From assembly GCA_013141065.1 (NCBI GenBank), contig JABFRR010000008.1, positions 191,464-255,463 of the forward strand: DNA of 64,000 nucleotides, in the 5' to 3' direction. Origin of the DNA: Bacteriovoracaceae bacterium. Its GTDB lineage: Bacteria > Bdellovibrionota > Bacteriovoracia > Bacteriovoracales > Bacteriovoracaceae. Below the pieces are notes generated by a model, which saw nothing but the letters and a program-made list of their open reading frames with translations, was not told the origin of the DNA and did no database searches. The translations under genes and the position numbers were made by a program. Positions within the stretch are counted from its first letter, which is position 1, and every line of letters begins with the position of its first letter. Shown here piece by piece: positions 29,342 to 38,925 of the stretch.

Positions 29342-32300
29342 CTAACTAAAAGTATTCTCTTCTTCAGAATTCTCTTCCAGTTTGATATCCAAACAAAGCG
29401 CTTGAAGCTCTCTAATGAGAACGTTAAACGATTCTGGCAATCCTGGCTCAAGAACTTGTTCACCCTTAACAATCGACTCATACATTCTTGTACGACCGAT
29501 AACATCATCAGATTTTACTGTTAAGAATTCTTGTAGAGTGTAAGCCGCTCCGTATGCTTCAAGTGCCCAAACTTCCATTTCTCCTAGTCTTTGTCCCCCG
29601 AACTGAGCTTTACCACCTAATGGCTGCTGAGTAACAAGTGAGTAAGGACCAGTTGAACGAGCGTGGATCTTTTCATCAACAAGGTGGTGGAGTTTCAACA
29701 TGTACATAGCTCCAACAGTTACATCTTCAGAGAAGACATCCCCAGTTTTTCCATCGAACAATGTTGTTTTTCCAGATCTATCTAAATCACCAAGCTCAAG
29801 CATTTCTTTGATGTCTTCTTCAGAAGCACCGTCGAACACACTTGTAGAAAAGCGAACACCCATTGTGAGTTGTTCAGCAACTTCCATAACTCTTTGATCT
29901 GTTGCTTTTTTAAGCCACTCTTTTACTTCGTCAGTTTTGTAGATCTTGAAAATGAAATCTTTAAGTTCATTAATTTTTGCATTTTCTTCGATCATCGTTT
30001 TCATCTTTTCACCAAGTCCACGACCTGCCCATCCAAGGTGAAGCTCAAGAAGCTGACCGATGTTCATACGTGAAGGAACCCCTAGTGGGTTTAAAACGAT
30101 TTCAACTGGAGTACCGTCAGCTAAAAATGGCATATCTTCCGCTGGAACAACATTAGAGATTACCCCTTTGTTTCCATGGCGGCCGGCCATCTTGTCACCT
30201 GGTTGAAGCTTTCTCTTAATTGCAACATAAACCATAACTTTCTTGATAACTCCTGGAGGAAGTTCATCACCTTTATGAAGTTTTGCAATTTCTTCGTTAG
30301 CTTTTTGGCGAACTCTAGTAATTCTGTTTCTTACGTCAGCGAAGTACTCTGAAAGTTTTTCTTCAAGAGCCGCTTCAAGAGGTAAGTAACCAATAAGTTC
30401 AAAAGGAATTGAAGCTAGGATTTCTCCTGTTACAGCGATGCCTTTTCCAAGAAGTTCAGTTGTCCCGTCTTCTGAAATAAGTTTATCAGTTGTCTTCGCA
30501 CCTTTGAACATTTCAGCGATTTTTTGAATTGCTGAAGTTTGGATTGCTTTAATTTCGATTCTTTCGTCACGACGAATAAGTGTCGTTTCGTGGTCGATGA
30601 TTTCTTTAGATCTAGCATCTAGTTCAACACCTTCTCTAGTGTAAACTTTAGCGTCGATAACAGTTCCTCTTACTGAAGATGGAACTCTTAAAGATGTATC
30701 TTTAACGTCTCCAGCTTTGTCTCCGAAGATTGCTTTAAGAAGTTTTTCTTCTGGAGAAAGTTGAGACTCACCTTTTGGCGTGATCTTACCAACCAGGATG
30801 TCCCCTGGCTTAATGATCGCACCAACGCGAATAATACCTGCTTCATCAAGATCCTTAAGAGCTTCTTCCGAAACGTTAGGAATATCGCGAGTGATTTCTT
30901 CTTTACCTAATTTTGTATCACGAGCTTCGATTTCAAAGCTTTCGATGTGAACAGAAGTAAAGACGTCTTTTGCTAAAATGTTTTCGTTAATAAGGATTGA
31001 ATCCTCATAGTTGTATCCACCCCATGGCATGAACGCTACAAGAACGTTTTGGCCAAGAGCTAAGTCACCTAAGTGTGTAGCAGGACCATCAGCAATAACC
31101 ATTCCTTTCATAACCACGTCGCCTTCTTTAACAAGGGCTTTTTGGTTATTACAAGTATTTTGGTTCGTACGTTGGTACTTCGTTAACTTATAAACATCAA
31201 CTCCAGACTCACCCTCAGAGAACTTTTCTCTTTGGATAACAATTCTGTTTGAGTCAACGAAGATTACTCTTCCTGATTCTTTTGCGTACACAATTGCACC
31301 AGAGTCACGAGCAATAATTTGCTCAACACCAGTACCAACAATAGGTGCATCAGTTCTAACAACTGGTACAGCCTGTCTCATCATGTTCGATCCCATTAGC
31401 GCTCTGTTCGCATCATCATGCTCTAGAAACGGAATAAGAGATGTTGCAATTGAAATCATCTGAGTAGGCGAAACGTCCATTAATTGAACTTCACCTGCGT
31501 TAACGATAGTAAAGTCACCCGCAGAACGAGCAGCGATAGCATCACCAACGATTTTCTTTCCATCAACATATTTTGCATCTAACTGAGCGATAACTTTTCC
31601 TTCTTCTTCAAAAGCTGAAAAGTATTTTGGAGCAAATATTGTTCTGTCTTCACCAATAACTTGGTAAGGAGTTTCAATGAATCCGTATTCAGATACGCGT
31701 GCATATGTAGCAAGAGAAGTAATAAGACCGATGTTCGGTCCTTCCGGAGTTTCAACCGGACACATTCTTCCGTAGTGAGTAGGGTGTACGTCACGAACTT
31801 CGAATCCTGCGCGCTCACGAGTTAGACCACCTGGCCCAAGGGCAGAAAGTCTTCTCTTATGAGTGACTTCTGAAAGTGGGTTAGTCTGATCCATAAATTG
31901 AGAAAGCTGAGAAGAACCAAAAAATTCTTTTACAGCAGCTGCAACTGGTTTTTGGTTAACTAGATCGTATGGCATCATTGTTTCAATTTCTTGAATGGCC
32001 ATTCTTTCTTTTACAGCTCTTTCCATTCTTACTAAACCAACTCTGAATTGGTTTTCAAGAAGTTCTCCGACAGCTCTTACACGACGGTTACCAAGATGGT
32101 CGATATCATCGACTTTACCTTTACCGTTATTTAATTCTACAAGGTACATAACAGTTGTAAGAATATCTTTTCTAGTTAGAACAGTTTCTTCAACTGGAAT
32201 ATTCATTCCAAATTTATAATTGATCTTCATACGACCAACTTTCGATAAGTCGTATTTTTCTTTATTAAAGAAAAGATTTTCAAATAAAAGAGAAGCCGCT

Positions 32301-33469
32301 TCAACAGTTGGAGGCTCTCCTGGTCTAAGTCTTTCAAAGATTTTAATTAGAGCGTCTTCTTTAGTTTCTGTTTTATCAATTAGAAGTGTATTTCTAATTT
32401 GATCACCGAAATTAATCATGTCGATATAAAGAACATTAACTGCCTTTACGCCAGCTTTTACTAAATCCATGATCTTTGATTCAGATAATGCTTCATTAGC
32501 TAAACAGATTACTTCACCTGTTTTTTCGTTAAAGATATCTTCGGCTAAAACTTTCCCAACAACTTCTTCTAATTCAATTGGAAGGTCCGTTAATTTAGAG
32601 TCTTCCATTTTTTTAACAGAAGCTTTTGTATATTTTTTACCTTTCTTAACAATTGAAGCTCCCGACTTGTCGAGAATGTCAGTGTTAGCACGAGTACCTA
32701 TTAAAAGATTGAAATCTAATTTTCTTGAATAAGATCCATCTTTATTAAATGAAATAGATTCCATTTGATAAAATTCTTTTAATAATTCTGATGTTGAGTA
32801 ACCCATAGCTTTTAAAACTACAGATGCATGAAGTTTTCTTTTTCTGTCGATACGAGCAAAAAGAATATTCTTATGATCGAATTCAAAATCCAACCAAGAT
32901 CCTCTGTGAGGGATAATTCTTGCAGAATAGAGAAGTTTTCCAGAAGAATGCTTCTTACCATTGTCATGTTCAAAAATAATACCTGGAGATCTATGTAGCT
33001 GAGAAACAATAACTCTTTCAGTTCCGTTATAAACAAAAGATCCTGTCTCCGCCATTAACGGAATGTTTCCAAGGTAAACTTCTTGTTCTTTTACGCTTGA
33101 AACAGTTCTTTGCTCAACTCCGTCTCTGTCAACAGTGACATCGAAGAAAACTAAGCGAACAACAACTTTTAGAGGTGCTTCATATGATAAGCCTCTTTGG
33201 CGACATTCTTTTACAGTATATTTTGGTTCTTCAAGAGAATAGCTTACAAACTCAAGAGAAACAGTTTTGTTAAAGTCATAAATAGGAAAAACAGATTTAA
33301 AAACCTGTTGTAAGCCCAAATCTATTCTTTTTGCAGGTGGAACATCTTTTTGAAGAAAATCTTCATAAGAATTTACCTGTAATTTCATTAAAGGTGGGGT
33401 GTCTAATACTGCTGGAGTATTTGAAAAGGTCTTGCGAAACCATTCGTTAGGTGAAAAAACCTGAGTCAT
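29342..33469 (-). CDS. rpoB: RNA polymerase beta subunit
   Basis: This 1375-residue catalytic subunit is intact. The rifampicin-binding cluster I (around residues 515-545) reads SSQLSQFMDQTNPLSEVTHK then RRLSALGPGG, with the sensitive-type Asp, His and Ser residues. Other conserved parts are RMCPVETPEGPNIGLI, the GDKMAGRHGNKGV active-site loop and the C-terminal EMEVWALEAYGAA. It lies between rplL (after a hairpin) and rpoC. Confidence 0.98.
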   Translation of the reverse strand: MTQVFSPNEWFRKTFSNTPAVLDTPPLMKLQVNSYEDFLQKDVPPAKRIDLGLQQVFKSVFPIYDFNKTVSLEFVSYSLEEPKYTVKECRQRGLSYEAPLKVVVRLVFFDVTVDRDGVEQRTVSSVKEQEVYLGNIPLMAETGSFVYNGTERVIVSQLHRSPGIIFEHDNGKKHSSGKLLYSARIIPHRGSWLDFEFDHKNILFARIDRKRKLHASVVLKAMGYSTSELLKEFYQMESISFNKDGSYSRKLDFNLLIGTRANTDILDKSGASIVKKGKKYTKASVKKMEDSKLTDLPIELEEVVGKVLAEDIFNEKTGEVICLANEALSESKIMDLVKAGVKAVNVLYIDMINFGDQIRNTLLIDKTETKEDALIKIFERLRPGEPPTVEAASLLFENLFFNKEKYDLSKVGRMKINYKFGMNIPVEETVLTRKDILTTVMYLVELNNGKGKVDDIDHLGNRRVRAVGELLENQFRVGLVRMERAVKERMAIQEIETMMPYDLVNQKPVAAAVKEFFGSSQLSQFMDQTNPLSEVTHKRRLSALGPGGLTRERAGFEVRDVHPTHYGRMCPVETPEGPNIGLITSLATYARVSEYGFIETPYQVIGEDRTIFAPKYFSAFEEEGKVIAQLDAKYVDGKKIVGDAIAARSAGDFTIVNAGEVQLMDVSPTQMISIATSLIPFLEHDDANRALMGSNMMRQAVPVVRTDAPIVGTGVEQIIARDSGAIVYAKESGRVIFVDSNRIVIQREKFSEGESGVDVYKLTKYQRTNQNTCNNQKALVKEGDVVMKGMVIADGPATHLGDLALGQNVLVAFMPWGGYNYEDSILINENILAKDVFTSVHIESFEIEARDTKLGKEEITRDIPNVSEEALKDLDEAGIIRVGAIIKPGDILVGKITPKGESQLSPEEKLLKAIFGDKAGDVKDTSLRVPSSVRGTVIDAKVYTREGVELDARSKEIIDHETTLIRRDERIEIKAIQTSAIQKIAEMFKGAKTTDKLISEDGTTELLGKGIAVTGEILASIPFELIGYLPLEAALEEKLSEYFADVRNRITRVRQKANEEIAKLHKGDELPPGVIKKVMVYVAIKRKLQPGDKMAGRHGNKGVISNVVPAEDMPFLADGTPVEIVLNPLGVPSRMNIGQLLELHLGWAGRGLGEKMKTMIEENAKINELKDFIFKIYKTDEVKEWLKKATDQRVMEVAEQLTMGVRFSTSVFDGASEEDIKEMLELGDLDRSGKTTLFDGKTGDVFSEDVTVGAMYMLKLHHLVDEKIHARSTGPYSLVTQQPLGGKAQFGGQRLGEMEVWALEAYGAAYTLQEFLTVKSDDVIGRTRMYESIVKGEQVLEPGLPESFNVLIRELQALCLDIKLEENSEEENTFS

Positions 33470-33526
33470 CGCGCTCTCCTCGTATAAGAGATATAATCAT
33501 TTGGGTAAAATTTATTAAAACACAAA

Positions 33527-33560
33527 AAGGCATGAAAGAGATTTCTCTCTTTCATACCTT
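33527..33560 (-). terminator. Partial terminator/attenuator between rplL and rpoB
   Basis: A long stem (AAGGTATGAAAGAGA with TCTCTTTCATGCCTT, one G-U pair, four-base loop) is followed by Us on the minus strand. E. coli also has an attenuator in this interval, setting the ratio of ribosomal protein to RNA polymerase transcripts. The similar placement suggests the same role. Confidence 0.75.
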
Positions 33561-33593
33561 ATATAAAAATCTATTTAAACGTATGTAATCAAA

Positions 33594-33962
33594 TTACTTA
33601 AGTTCAACCTTCGCTCCAGCACCTTCAAGTGTTTTCTTGATTGCTTCAGCGTCAGCCTTAGAGATTCCTTCTTTAACTACTTTTGGAGCTCCTTCAACTA
33701 GATCTTTCGCTTCTTTTAAGCCAAGACCAGTAATTGTACGAACTTCTTTAATTACGTTAATTTTCTTTTCTCCACCGTCTGCAAGAATAACAGTAAATTC
33801 TGTTTGTTCTTCAACAACAGCAGCCGGGCCAGCGCCACCAGCAACAGCTACAGGAGCAGCTGATACACCAAATTTATCTTCAAGTTCTTTAACTAGGTTA
33901 GCTAGGTCAAGAACTGACATTTTAGAGATGTGTTCGATTAATTGTTCATTTGTTACGCTCAT
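33594..33962 (-). CDS. rplL: 50S ribosomal protein L7/L12
   Basis: The stalk protein that recruits translational GTPases. The 122 residues comprise the N-terminal dimerisation helix region, an Ala/Val/Gly hinge ([16 protein letters not shown]) and the C-terminal domain with [20 protein letters not shown]. Located between rplJ and rpoB. Confidence 0.98.
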   Translation of the reverse strand: MSVTNEQLIEHISKMSVLDLANLVKELEDKFGVSAAPVAVAGGAGPAAVVEEQTEFTVILADGGEKKINVIKEVRTITGLGLKEAKDLVEGAPKVVKEGISKADAEAIKKTLEGAGAKVELK

Positions 33963-34002
33963 ATAAGTCTCCTAATAAAATAAAAAATTTAATAATTGTT
34001 AA

Positions 34003-34503
34003 TTAAGCTAGTTCGCCTTTTTCTTTTTTCTCTTGTATCGCATAAAGCACTCTTGCAAAAGCAGAAACAGGTGCAAGGAAAGTCGCAAGAAGAGTTCCAA
34101 GCATTTGGTCTCTTGATGGAAGATCTGCAAGTTGTTTTACTTGTGCCTTTGTAAGCATTTGCCCGTCAAGTACTCCACCTTTAAGTTCAACAAGCTCTAA
34201 ACTAGCTCCTGCTTCCTTTAAAGATTTTGCTACTGCTGCAGGGTCATCAAATGCAAACGCTAAAGCGTGTGGACCTGATAAATTTGCAACTAAAGCTTCA
34301 GCCGGTGTCCCTGCTGCAGCTTTTTTGAAAAGTGTGTTTCTCGTGACTACCATTTTTCCATTTGAGTCACGGACAGCTTTTCTTACACTAACGGCTTCAT
34401 TTGATTTGATTCCGATTAGGTTTGTGAGAAAGATTGCCTTTGCTCTACCAATATCTTTACTAAGATCTTGGATGATAGCTTCTTTCTCTGAACGACTAAG
34501 CAT
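34003..34503 (-). CDS. rplJ: 50S ribosomal protein L10
   Basis: This is the base of the ribosomal stalk. The 166-residue chain starts MLSRSEKEAIIQDL with VVTRNTLFKKA and the C-terminal helix that binds L7/L12. Its leader places the Shine-Dalgarno in a small hairpin, consistent with the feedback control of rplJL known in other bacteria. Confidence 0.96.
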   Translation of the reverse strand: MLSRSEKEAIIQDLSKDIGRAKAIFLTNLIGIKSNEAVSVRKAVRDSNGKMVVTRNTLFKKAAAGTPAEALVANLSGPHALAFAFDDPAAVAKSLKEAGASLELVELKGGVLDGQMLTKAQVKQLADLPSRDQMLGTLLATFLAPVSAFARVLYAIQEKKEKGELA

Positions 34504-34600
34504 ATATCCTCCTTTTACTATGGAGGGAGATTTCGGCAGGCTTTACTGTTAAAAACTGGGTTAGAGTTATTAACAAACCGACTTTCTTCAATCCCTACTT
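34504..34600 (-). promoter_or_regulatory. rplJ leader with SD-sequestering hairpin
   Basis: In the roughly 100-base rplA-rplJ spacer, CCTCC (complement of 34522-34526) can pair with the Shine-Dalgarno GGAGG (complement of 34508-34512) a few bases before ATG. L10(L12)4 binding to such leaders is well known in other bacteria. I cannot confirm the kink-turn by eye. Confidence 0.5.
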
Positions 34601-34606
34601 TAAATT

Positions 34607-35308
34607 CTATAAAATATTAAAAGCTTCTACTGTATCGATTTTAATCCCTGGGCCCATAGTTGTACTAAGAGTGAGAGATTTAATATAAGTTCCTTTTGCA
34701 CTTGTTGGCTTTGCTTTTACAATTGCAGAAACAACTGCATTGTAATTTTGCTTTAATTGCTCAAGCGTAAATGAAGTTTTTCCAATTGGTACGTGAACGA
34801 TACCTGTTTTCTCAGTTCTGTATTCAACTTTACCAGCCTTTTGCTCTTTTACAGCTCCAGAAATATCAGTTGTAACTGTTCCAAGTTTTGGGTTTGGCAT
34901 TAAACCACGAGGCCCTAGTAGACGTGCTACTTTACCTAATTTACTCATCATGTCCGGTGAAGCGATTACTCGATCGAAATCTAACCATCCACCAGCAATT
35001 TTTGTAATAATATCGTCACCACCAGCAAAGTCAGCACCTGCAGCAGTTGCTTCATCTACTTTTGATCCAGAAGTAATAACTACAACTCTTACAGTTTTTC
35101 CAGTTCCAGCAGGAAGAGCAAGGGCTCCTCTAATCATTTGATCTGCATGTCTTGGATCAACCCCAAGTCTGAAAGCTAAATCAACTGTCTCGTCAAATTT
35201 TGCTGATTTTACTTCTTTTGCTAATTTAATTGCATCATCTGAAGAGTAAACTTTTGTACGGTCTACTTTCTTCGAAGCTTCTACGAAACGTTTTGAAGCG
35301 TTTTTCAT
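34607..35308 (-). CDS. rplA: 50S ribosomal protein L1
   Basis: The L1-stalk protein that moves E-site tRNA. The 233 residues contain FDETVDLAFRLGVDPRHADQ, the LGPRGLMPNPKLGTVT signature and the end SLTLSTTMGPGIKID. Located between rplK and rplJ. A stem-loop (35327-35350) precedes it and could be an L1 target; that is only a guess. Confidence 0.97.
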   Translation of the reverse strand: MKNASKRFVEASKKVDRTKVYSSDDAIKLAKEVKSAKFDETVDLAFRLGVDPRHADQMIRGALALPAGTGKTVRVVVITSGSKVDEATAAGADFAGGDDIITKIAGGWLDFDRVIASPDMMSKLGKVARLLGPRGLMPNPKLGTVTTDISGAVKEQKAGKVEYRTEKTGIVHVPIGKTSFTLEQLKQNYNAVVSAIVKAKPTSAKGTYIKSLTLSTTMGPGIKIDTVEAFNIL

Positions 35309-35366
35309 GTTGTTCTCCTGCGGTCAAGCGATCTTAGAAGATCTCCCGCTCTAATTTAATAACTAT

Positions 35367-35795
35367 TTAGTAATCTAGTTTCAATCCCATTGAGCGAACT
35401 GATCCTTCAATTGTTCTCATTCCTGCTTCTTTTGTTCCTGCAGTTAAATCGACTTTTTTTGTTTCAACAATTTCTTCAATTACTTTCTTTGAAACAGTTT
35501 TCGCCATAACTTCAGATCCTGGCTTTTTAGCTCCAGAAGTAATTTTAAGCTTATCTTTTAAAAGGTAAGTAGCTGGTGGAGTTTTCGTGATAAATGTAAA
35601 TGATCTATCAGAATAAACTGTAATAATTGTTGGAAGAGTTACACCATTTTGAGCTTGCGTCTTTGCATTGAAAGCCTTGCAAAATTCCATGATGTTAACA
35701 CCTTTTTGACCAAGAGCTGGTCCGATTGGTGGTGATGGATTTGCTTTTCCACCAGCGATTTGTAACTTTATAAAACCTGTAACTTTCTTAGCCAT
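35367..35795 (-). CDS. rplK: 50S ribosomal protein L11
   Basis: A GTPase-centre protein and activator of the stringent response. The 142-residue chain has [21 protein letters not shown] (in its usual N-terminal place) and the end [13 protein letters not shown]. Located between nusG and rplA. Confidence 0.98.
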   Translation of the reverse strand: MAKKVTGFIKLQIAGGKANPSPPIGPALGQKGVNIMEFCKAFNAKTQAQNGVTLPTIITVYSDRSFTFITKTPPATYLLKDKLKITSGAKKPGSEVMAKTVSKKVIEEIVETKKVDLTAGTKEAGMRTIEGSVRSMGLKLDY

Positions 35796-35825
35796 ATTAA
35801 CTCCTACCTACATTCCAACAATATT

Positions 35826-36410
35826 TTAAGAAACTTTTTCAACTTGAGTAAAATCTAACTCCACTGGAGTTGGTCTACCGAAAATTGAGACGTTAACTTT
35901 AATTTTTCCTTTTTCATTTACTGCTTCAATAGTTCCTACGAAGTTAGCAAATGGACCTTCTATTACTTTAACTGATTCACCTTCAGTGAAATTTACCGAC
36001 GTACGTGGTTTTTTGAATCCATCTTCCATTTGAGAAGTCATATAATTGGCTTCTTCATTGGTAATTGGAGCTGGTTTATCCAGCGTTCCTCCAACAAATC
36101 CAGTAATTTTGTCAGTGCTCTTTACAAGGTGCCAAGTCTTATCATTCATGATCATCTTTATCAAGACGTAACCTGGAAAAAACTTTTTCTTAATCGTCTT
36201 CTTCTTTCCATTGGCAGTTGTAACAACTGTTTCTTCTGGAACGAGAACTTCAGCGAAAAGATCTGTCATTTTATAGTTTACGATTCTCTCTTTAAGAGAT
36301 TTTGTGACTTTGTTTTCTTGTCCAGTTTGAGCTTTAGCGATATACCATTTGAAATCTGGTGTATCCCCTTTTGCTAGTGCTACTGCTTCATTAACGTTTG
36401 ATTCAGACAT
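35826..36410 (-). CDS. nusG: Transcription elongation/antitermination factor NusG
   Basis: It couples RNA polymerase to Rho and to ribosomes. An acidic N-terminal tail of about 20 residues precedes the NGN domain (WYIAKAQTGQENKV, FPGYVLIKMIM), then a KOW domain with GESVKVIEGPFANFVGTIEA. Length is 194. It follows secE directly, the standard arrangement. Confidence 0.97.
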   Translation of the reverse strand: MSESNVNEAVALAKGDTPDFKWYIAKAQTGQENKVTKSLKERIVNYKMTDLFAEVLVPEETVVTTANGKKKTIKKKFFPGYVLIKMIMNDKTWHLVKSTDKITGFVGGTLDKPAPITNEEANYMTSQMEDGFKKPRTSVNFTEGESVKVIEGPFANFVGTIEAVNEKGKIKVNVSIFGRPTPVELDFTQVEKVS

Positions 36411-36432
36411 AATTTATTACTAATTAATGTTA

Positions 36433-36819
36433 TTAATAAACGAACTCTAATATTTTTTTAAAAATTAAATCTACTACAGTAAATATTCCTGCAACGATAA
36501 CTAAAGCAATTGCAATTCCAATCGTCATTTTCGTAGTTGCATCTTTTGATGGCCACACGACTTTTACAAGCTCATTATAAACTTCTTGTAGGTATGAAGA
36601 TGTGTCGCTGTTTTTTAAAATATAAACAAACGTACCTGCTCCAGCAAAAAATCCCAAGGCTTGTGAAATCAATCCGTATTGAGGAATTTTCGCTTCCAAA
36701 TCAAACCACGCACCTAACTGATTAGCGAATTTATAAACTACAAATCCTGCTAAAACTGAAGCGATTACTGTTAAGGCAGTAATCCATTTTCTTGAGTCTT
36801 CGCTCTTTATGATCGACAT
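36433..36819 (-). CDS. secE: Preprotein translocase subunit SecE, three-helix form
   Basis: SecE clamps the SecY channel. The C-terminal part has the amphipathic helix with YNELVKVVWPSKDATTKMT followed by a hydrophobic segment. Two more hydrophobic segments lie in the N-terminal 75 residues, giving the three-helix 128-residue form seen in E. coli rather than the short single-helix form. Confidence 0.94.
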   Translation of the reverse strand: MSIIKSEDSRKWITALTVIASVLAGFVVYKFANQLGAWFDLEAKIPQYGLISQALGFFAGAGTFVYILKNSDTSSYLQEVYNELVKVVWPSKDATTKMTIGIAIALVIVAGIFTVVDLIFKKILEFVY

Positions 36820-36937
36820 ATTTAACCTTTCTTTTAATGAATAAAAAAATAGAATCTAATACATATGCAAGATAAATGCTAAAATGTCTAGTAAGATTTG
36901 AAGATTCGAGAGTGATGCATGTTGACAGAACAGAGAT

Positions 36938-37013
36938 TGGCGGGTGCAGTAGGATTCGAACCTACAACCAAGTGATTTGGAATCACCTACTCTACCGTTG
37001 GAGCTATACACCC
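36938..37013 (-). tRNA. tRNA-Trp (CCA anticodon)
   Basis: A complete 76-base cloverleaf: acceptor GGGTGTA with TGCACCC, T-arm containing GGTTCGAATCC and anticodon loop ATTCCAAAT with CCA. The 3-prime CCA end is encoded. It sits between the tuf-2 terminator and secE, as trpT relatives do in several bacteria. Confidence 0.97.
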
Positions 37014-37021
37014 ATTTTTCA

Positions 37022-37049
37022 AAAAATGCGGGCCAGAATAAACTGGCCC
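37022..37049 (-). terminator. Terminator-type hairpin after tuf copy 2
   Basis: GGGCCAG and CTGGCCC form a 7-bp stem with a six-base loop, followed on the minus strand by GCATTTTTT. It lies between the tuf stop and tRNA-Trp, with only about 10 bases to the tRNA. tRNA-Trp and secE transcripts probably depend on readthrough or a promoter I do not see. Confidence 0.75.
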
Positions 37050-37082
37050 TCATTTATAAGATCATTAAAAACTTTTTAAAAA

Positions 37083-38273
37083 CTAGTCGTTAATTTCAGC
37101 AACAGTTCCAGCACCAATCGTACGTCCACCTTCACGGATCGCGAAACGAAGTGACTTTTCCATAGCAATCTTAGAGATCAATTCAACTTTAAATGTTGTG
37201 TTATCCCCTGGCATTACCATTTCAACTCCAGCGTTAAGCTCGATTGATCCTGTTACGTCTGTAGTTCTGAAGTAGAACTGTGGACGGTACCCTTTGAAAA
37301 TTGGAGTGTGACGTCCACCTTCTTCTTTTGTAAGGATATATACTTCACCTGTGAACTTCGCGTGCGGAGTTACAGATCCTGGCTTAACTAAACACTGACC
37401 GCGCTCGATGTCTTCTCTCTTTGTTCCACGAAGAAGTAGTCCAGCGTTGTCACCTGCTTGACCTTGGTCAAGAAGTTTACGGAACATTTCAATCCCTGTA
37501 ACGGTCGTTTTTTGAAGATCACGGATACCTACGATTTCGATATCTTCGTTAACTTTAATTACTCCACGCTCAATACGTCCAGTTACTACCGTTCCACGTC
37601 CTGAGATCGAGAAAACGTCTTCCACTGGCATCAAGAAAGGCTTATCAACGTCTCTTGTTGGAGTTGGAATATAAGCGTCTACTGCGTTCATTAGTTCTAC
37701 GATTTTTGATTCACCGATTTCTGGGTTTCTTCCTTCAACCGCTGCAAGAGCTGATCCTGCTACGAAAGGAATTACGTCACCTGGGAAGTTGTACGATGAA
37801 AGAAGCTCTCTCATTTCCATTTCTACAAGTTCTAATAATTCTGGATCGTCTACCATGTCTACTTTGTTTAAGAAAACTACTAGAGCTGGAACTCCAACCT
37901 GACGAGCAAGAAGAATATGCTCTCTAGTTTGTGGCATAGGTCCGTCTGCTGCTGAACAAACAAGAATACCACCGTCCATTTGAGCGGCACCTGTAATCAT
38001 GTTCTTTACATAGTCAGCGTGACCTGGACAGTCTACGTGAGCGTAGTGACGAGCTGCTGTTTCATATTCAACGTGAGCTGTATTGATTGTAATACCACGT
38101 GCTTTTTCTTCTGGTGCTGAATCGATATCTGCATATGATTTCGCTGCTCCACCATGGATCTTAGCCATTGTCATTGTGATAGCTGCTGTTAATGTCGTCT
38201 TACCATGATCTACGTGACCAATAGTTCCGATGTTAACGTGAGGTTTGTTACGGTCGAATTTTTCCTTAGCCAT
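37083..38273 (-). CDS. tuf: Elongation factor Tu, copy 2 (intact)
   Basis: It delivers aminoacyl-tRNA to the ribosome. The 396-residue chain has GHVDHGKT (19-26), [12 protein letters not shown] and the full domains II and III, ending [10 protein letters not shown]. It lies between four tRNA genes and tRNA-Trp/secE, the classical tufB location. It has its own good promoter (38336-38362) and an AGGAG Shine-Dalgarno. It is identical at protein level to copy 1 apart from that copy's frameshift. Confidence 0.98.
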   Translation of the reverse strand: MAKEKFDRNKPHVNIGTIGHVDHGKTTLTAAITMTMAKIHGGAAKSYADIDSAPEEKARGITINTAHVEYETAARHYAHVDCPGHADYVKNMITGAAQMDGGILVCSAADGPMPQTREHILLARQVGVPALVVFLNKVDMVDDPELLELVEMEMRELLSSYNFPGDVIPFVAGSALAAVEGRNPEIGESKIVELMNAVDAYIPTPTRDVDKPFLMPVEDVFSISGRGTVVTGRIERGVIKVNEDIEIVGIRDLQKTTVTGIEMFRKLLDQGQAGDNAGLLLRGTKREDIERGQCLVKPGSVTPHAKFTGEVYILTKEEGGRHTPIFKGYRPQFYFRTTDVTGSIELNAGVEMVMPGDNTTFKVELISKIAMEKSLRFAIREGGRTIGAGTVAEIND

Positions 38274-38335
38274 TTGGTCTCTCCTTCTTCGATTACTCTT
38301 TTAAATTATAAAAAGATTTAATTTTTTTATATGCA

Positions 38336-38362
38336 ATTATAACGGGTTCTAAATTAAGTCAA
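38336..38362 (-). promoter_or_regulatory. Candidate sigma-70 promoter for tuf copy 2
   Basis: On the minus strand TTGACT is followed after 15 bases by a perfect TATAAT, about 60 bases before the tuf start. The spacer is short, but the -10 is consensus. It would let tuf be transcribed separately from the upstream tRNAs. Confidence 0.6.
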
Positions 38363-38402
38363 CAGTATGCCTGCGAAGAGCTCACCTGACAAGAGGAAAA
38401 AG

Positions 38403-38477
<75 letters not shown>

Positions 38478-38511
38478 AATTGCAATGAATTAAATTTTAA
38501 TTGCTTTAAAA

Positions 38512-38587
38512 TGGAGCGGGCGACAAGATTCGAACTTGCGACATCCACCTTGGAAGGGTGGCGCTCTACCAACTGAGCTACGCCCGC
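38512..38587 (-). tRNA. tRNA-Gly (TCC anticodon)
   Basis: A 76-base cloverleaf: acceptor GCGGGCG with CGCCCGC, anticodon stem CCACC/GGTGG with loop CTTCCAA (anticodon TCC) and encoded CCA. Confidence 0.97.
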
Positions 38588-38609
38588 ATAGATAACAATG
38601 GTCAGAAAA

Positions 38610-38695
38610 TGGTGGAGAGAGAAGGATTCGAACCTTCGAAGGTATAAACCGACAGATTTACAGTCTGTTGCCTTTGGCCGCTCGGCAATCTCTCC
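38610..38695 (-). tRNA. tRNA-Tyr (GTA anticodon)
   Basis: An 86-base class II cloverleaf with a long variable arm: acceptor GGAGAGA with TCTCTCC, anticodon stem CAGA/TCTG with GTA in the loop and encoded CCA. Confidence 0.97.
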
Positions 38696-38724
38696 TCAAA
38701 TCCAGCCCTCACTTATAAGATAGA

Positions 38725-38800
38725 TGGAGCTGACTATAGGAATCGAACCTACGACCGTCGGTTTACAAAACCGATGCTCTACCAACTGAGCTAAGTCAGC
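38725..38800 (-). tRNA. tRNA-Thr (TGT anticodon)
   Basis: A 76-base cloverleaf: acceptor GCTGACT with AGTCAGC, anticodon stem TCGGT/ACCGA with loop TTTGTAA (anticodon TGT) and encoded CCA. First of the cluster, directly behind a good promoter. Confidence 0.97.
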
Positions 38801-38831
38801 CTACAGTATCTAACCGCTATGCTAGGGGTAA

Positions 38832-38860
38832 TTTATAATCTGATCCGTTATTAATGGCAA
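38832..38860 (-). promoter_or_regulatory. Sigma-70 promoter of the tRNA-tuf operon
   Basis: On the minus strand TTGCCA, 17 bases, TATAAA. The predicted start is about 25 bases before tRNA-Thr(TGT), with AT-rich sequence upstream of the -35. Confidence 0.7.
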
Positions 38861-38925
38861 TATTTTTTTGAGATTATTTTTAACTAATTGCAACGAACCA
38901 TTTTCAATTGTGTGCTAATTCTTTT

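Noticed and set aside
29314-29508. Overlapping frame at the rpoB end as an extra gene
   Set aside because: It is out of frame within conserved rpoB sequence and lacks a ribosome binding site.
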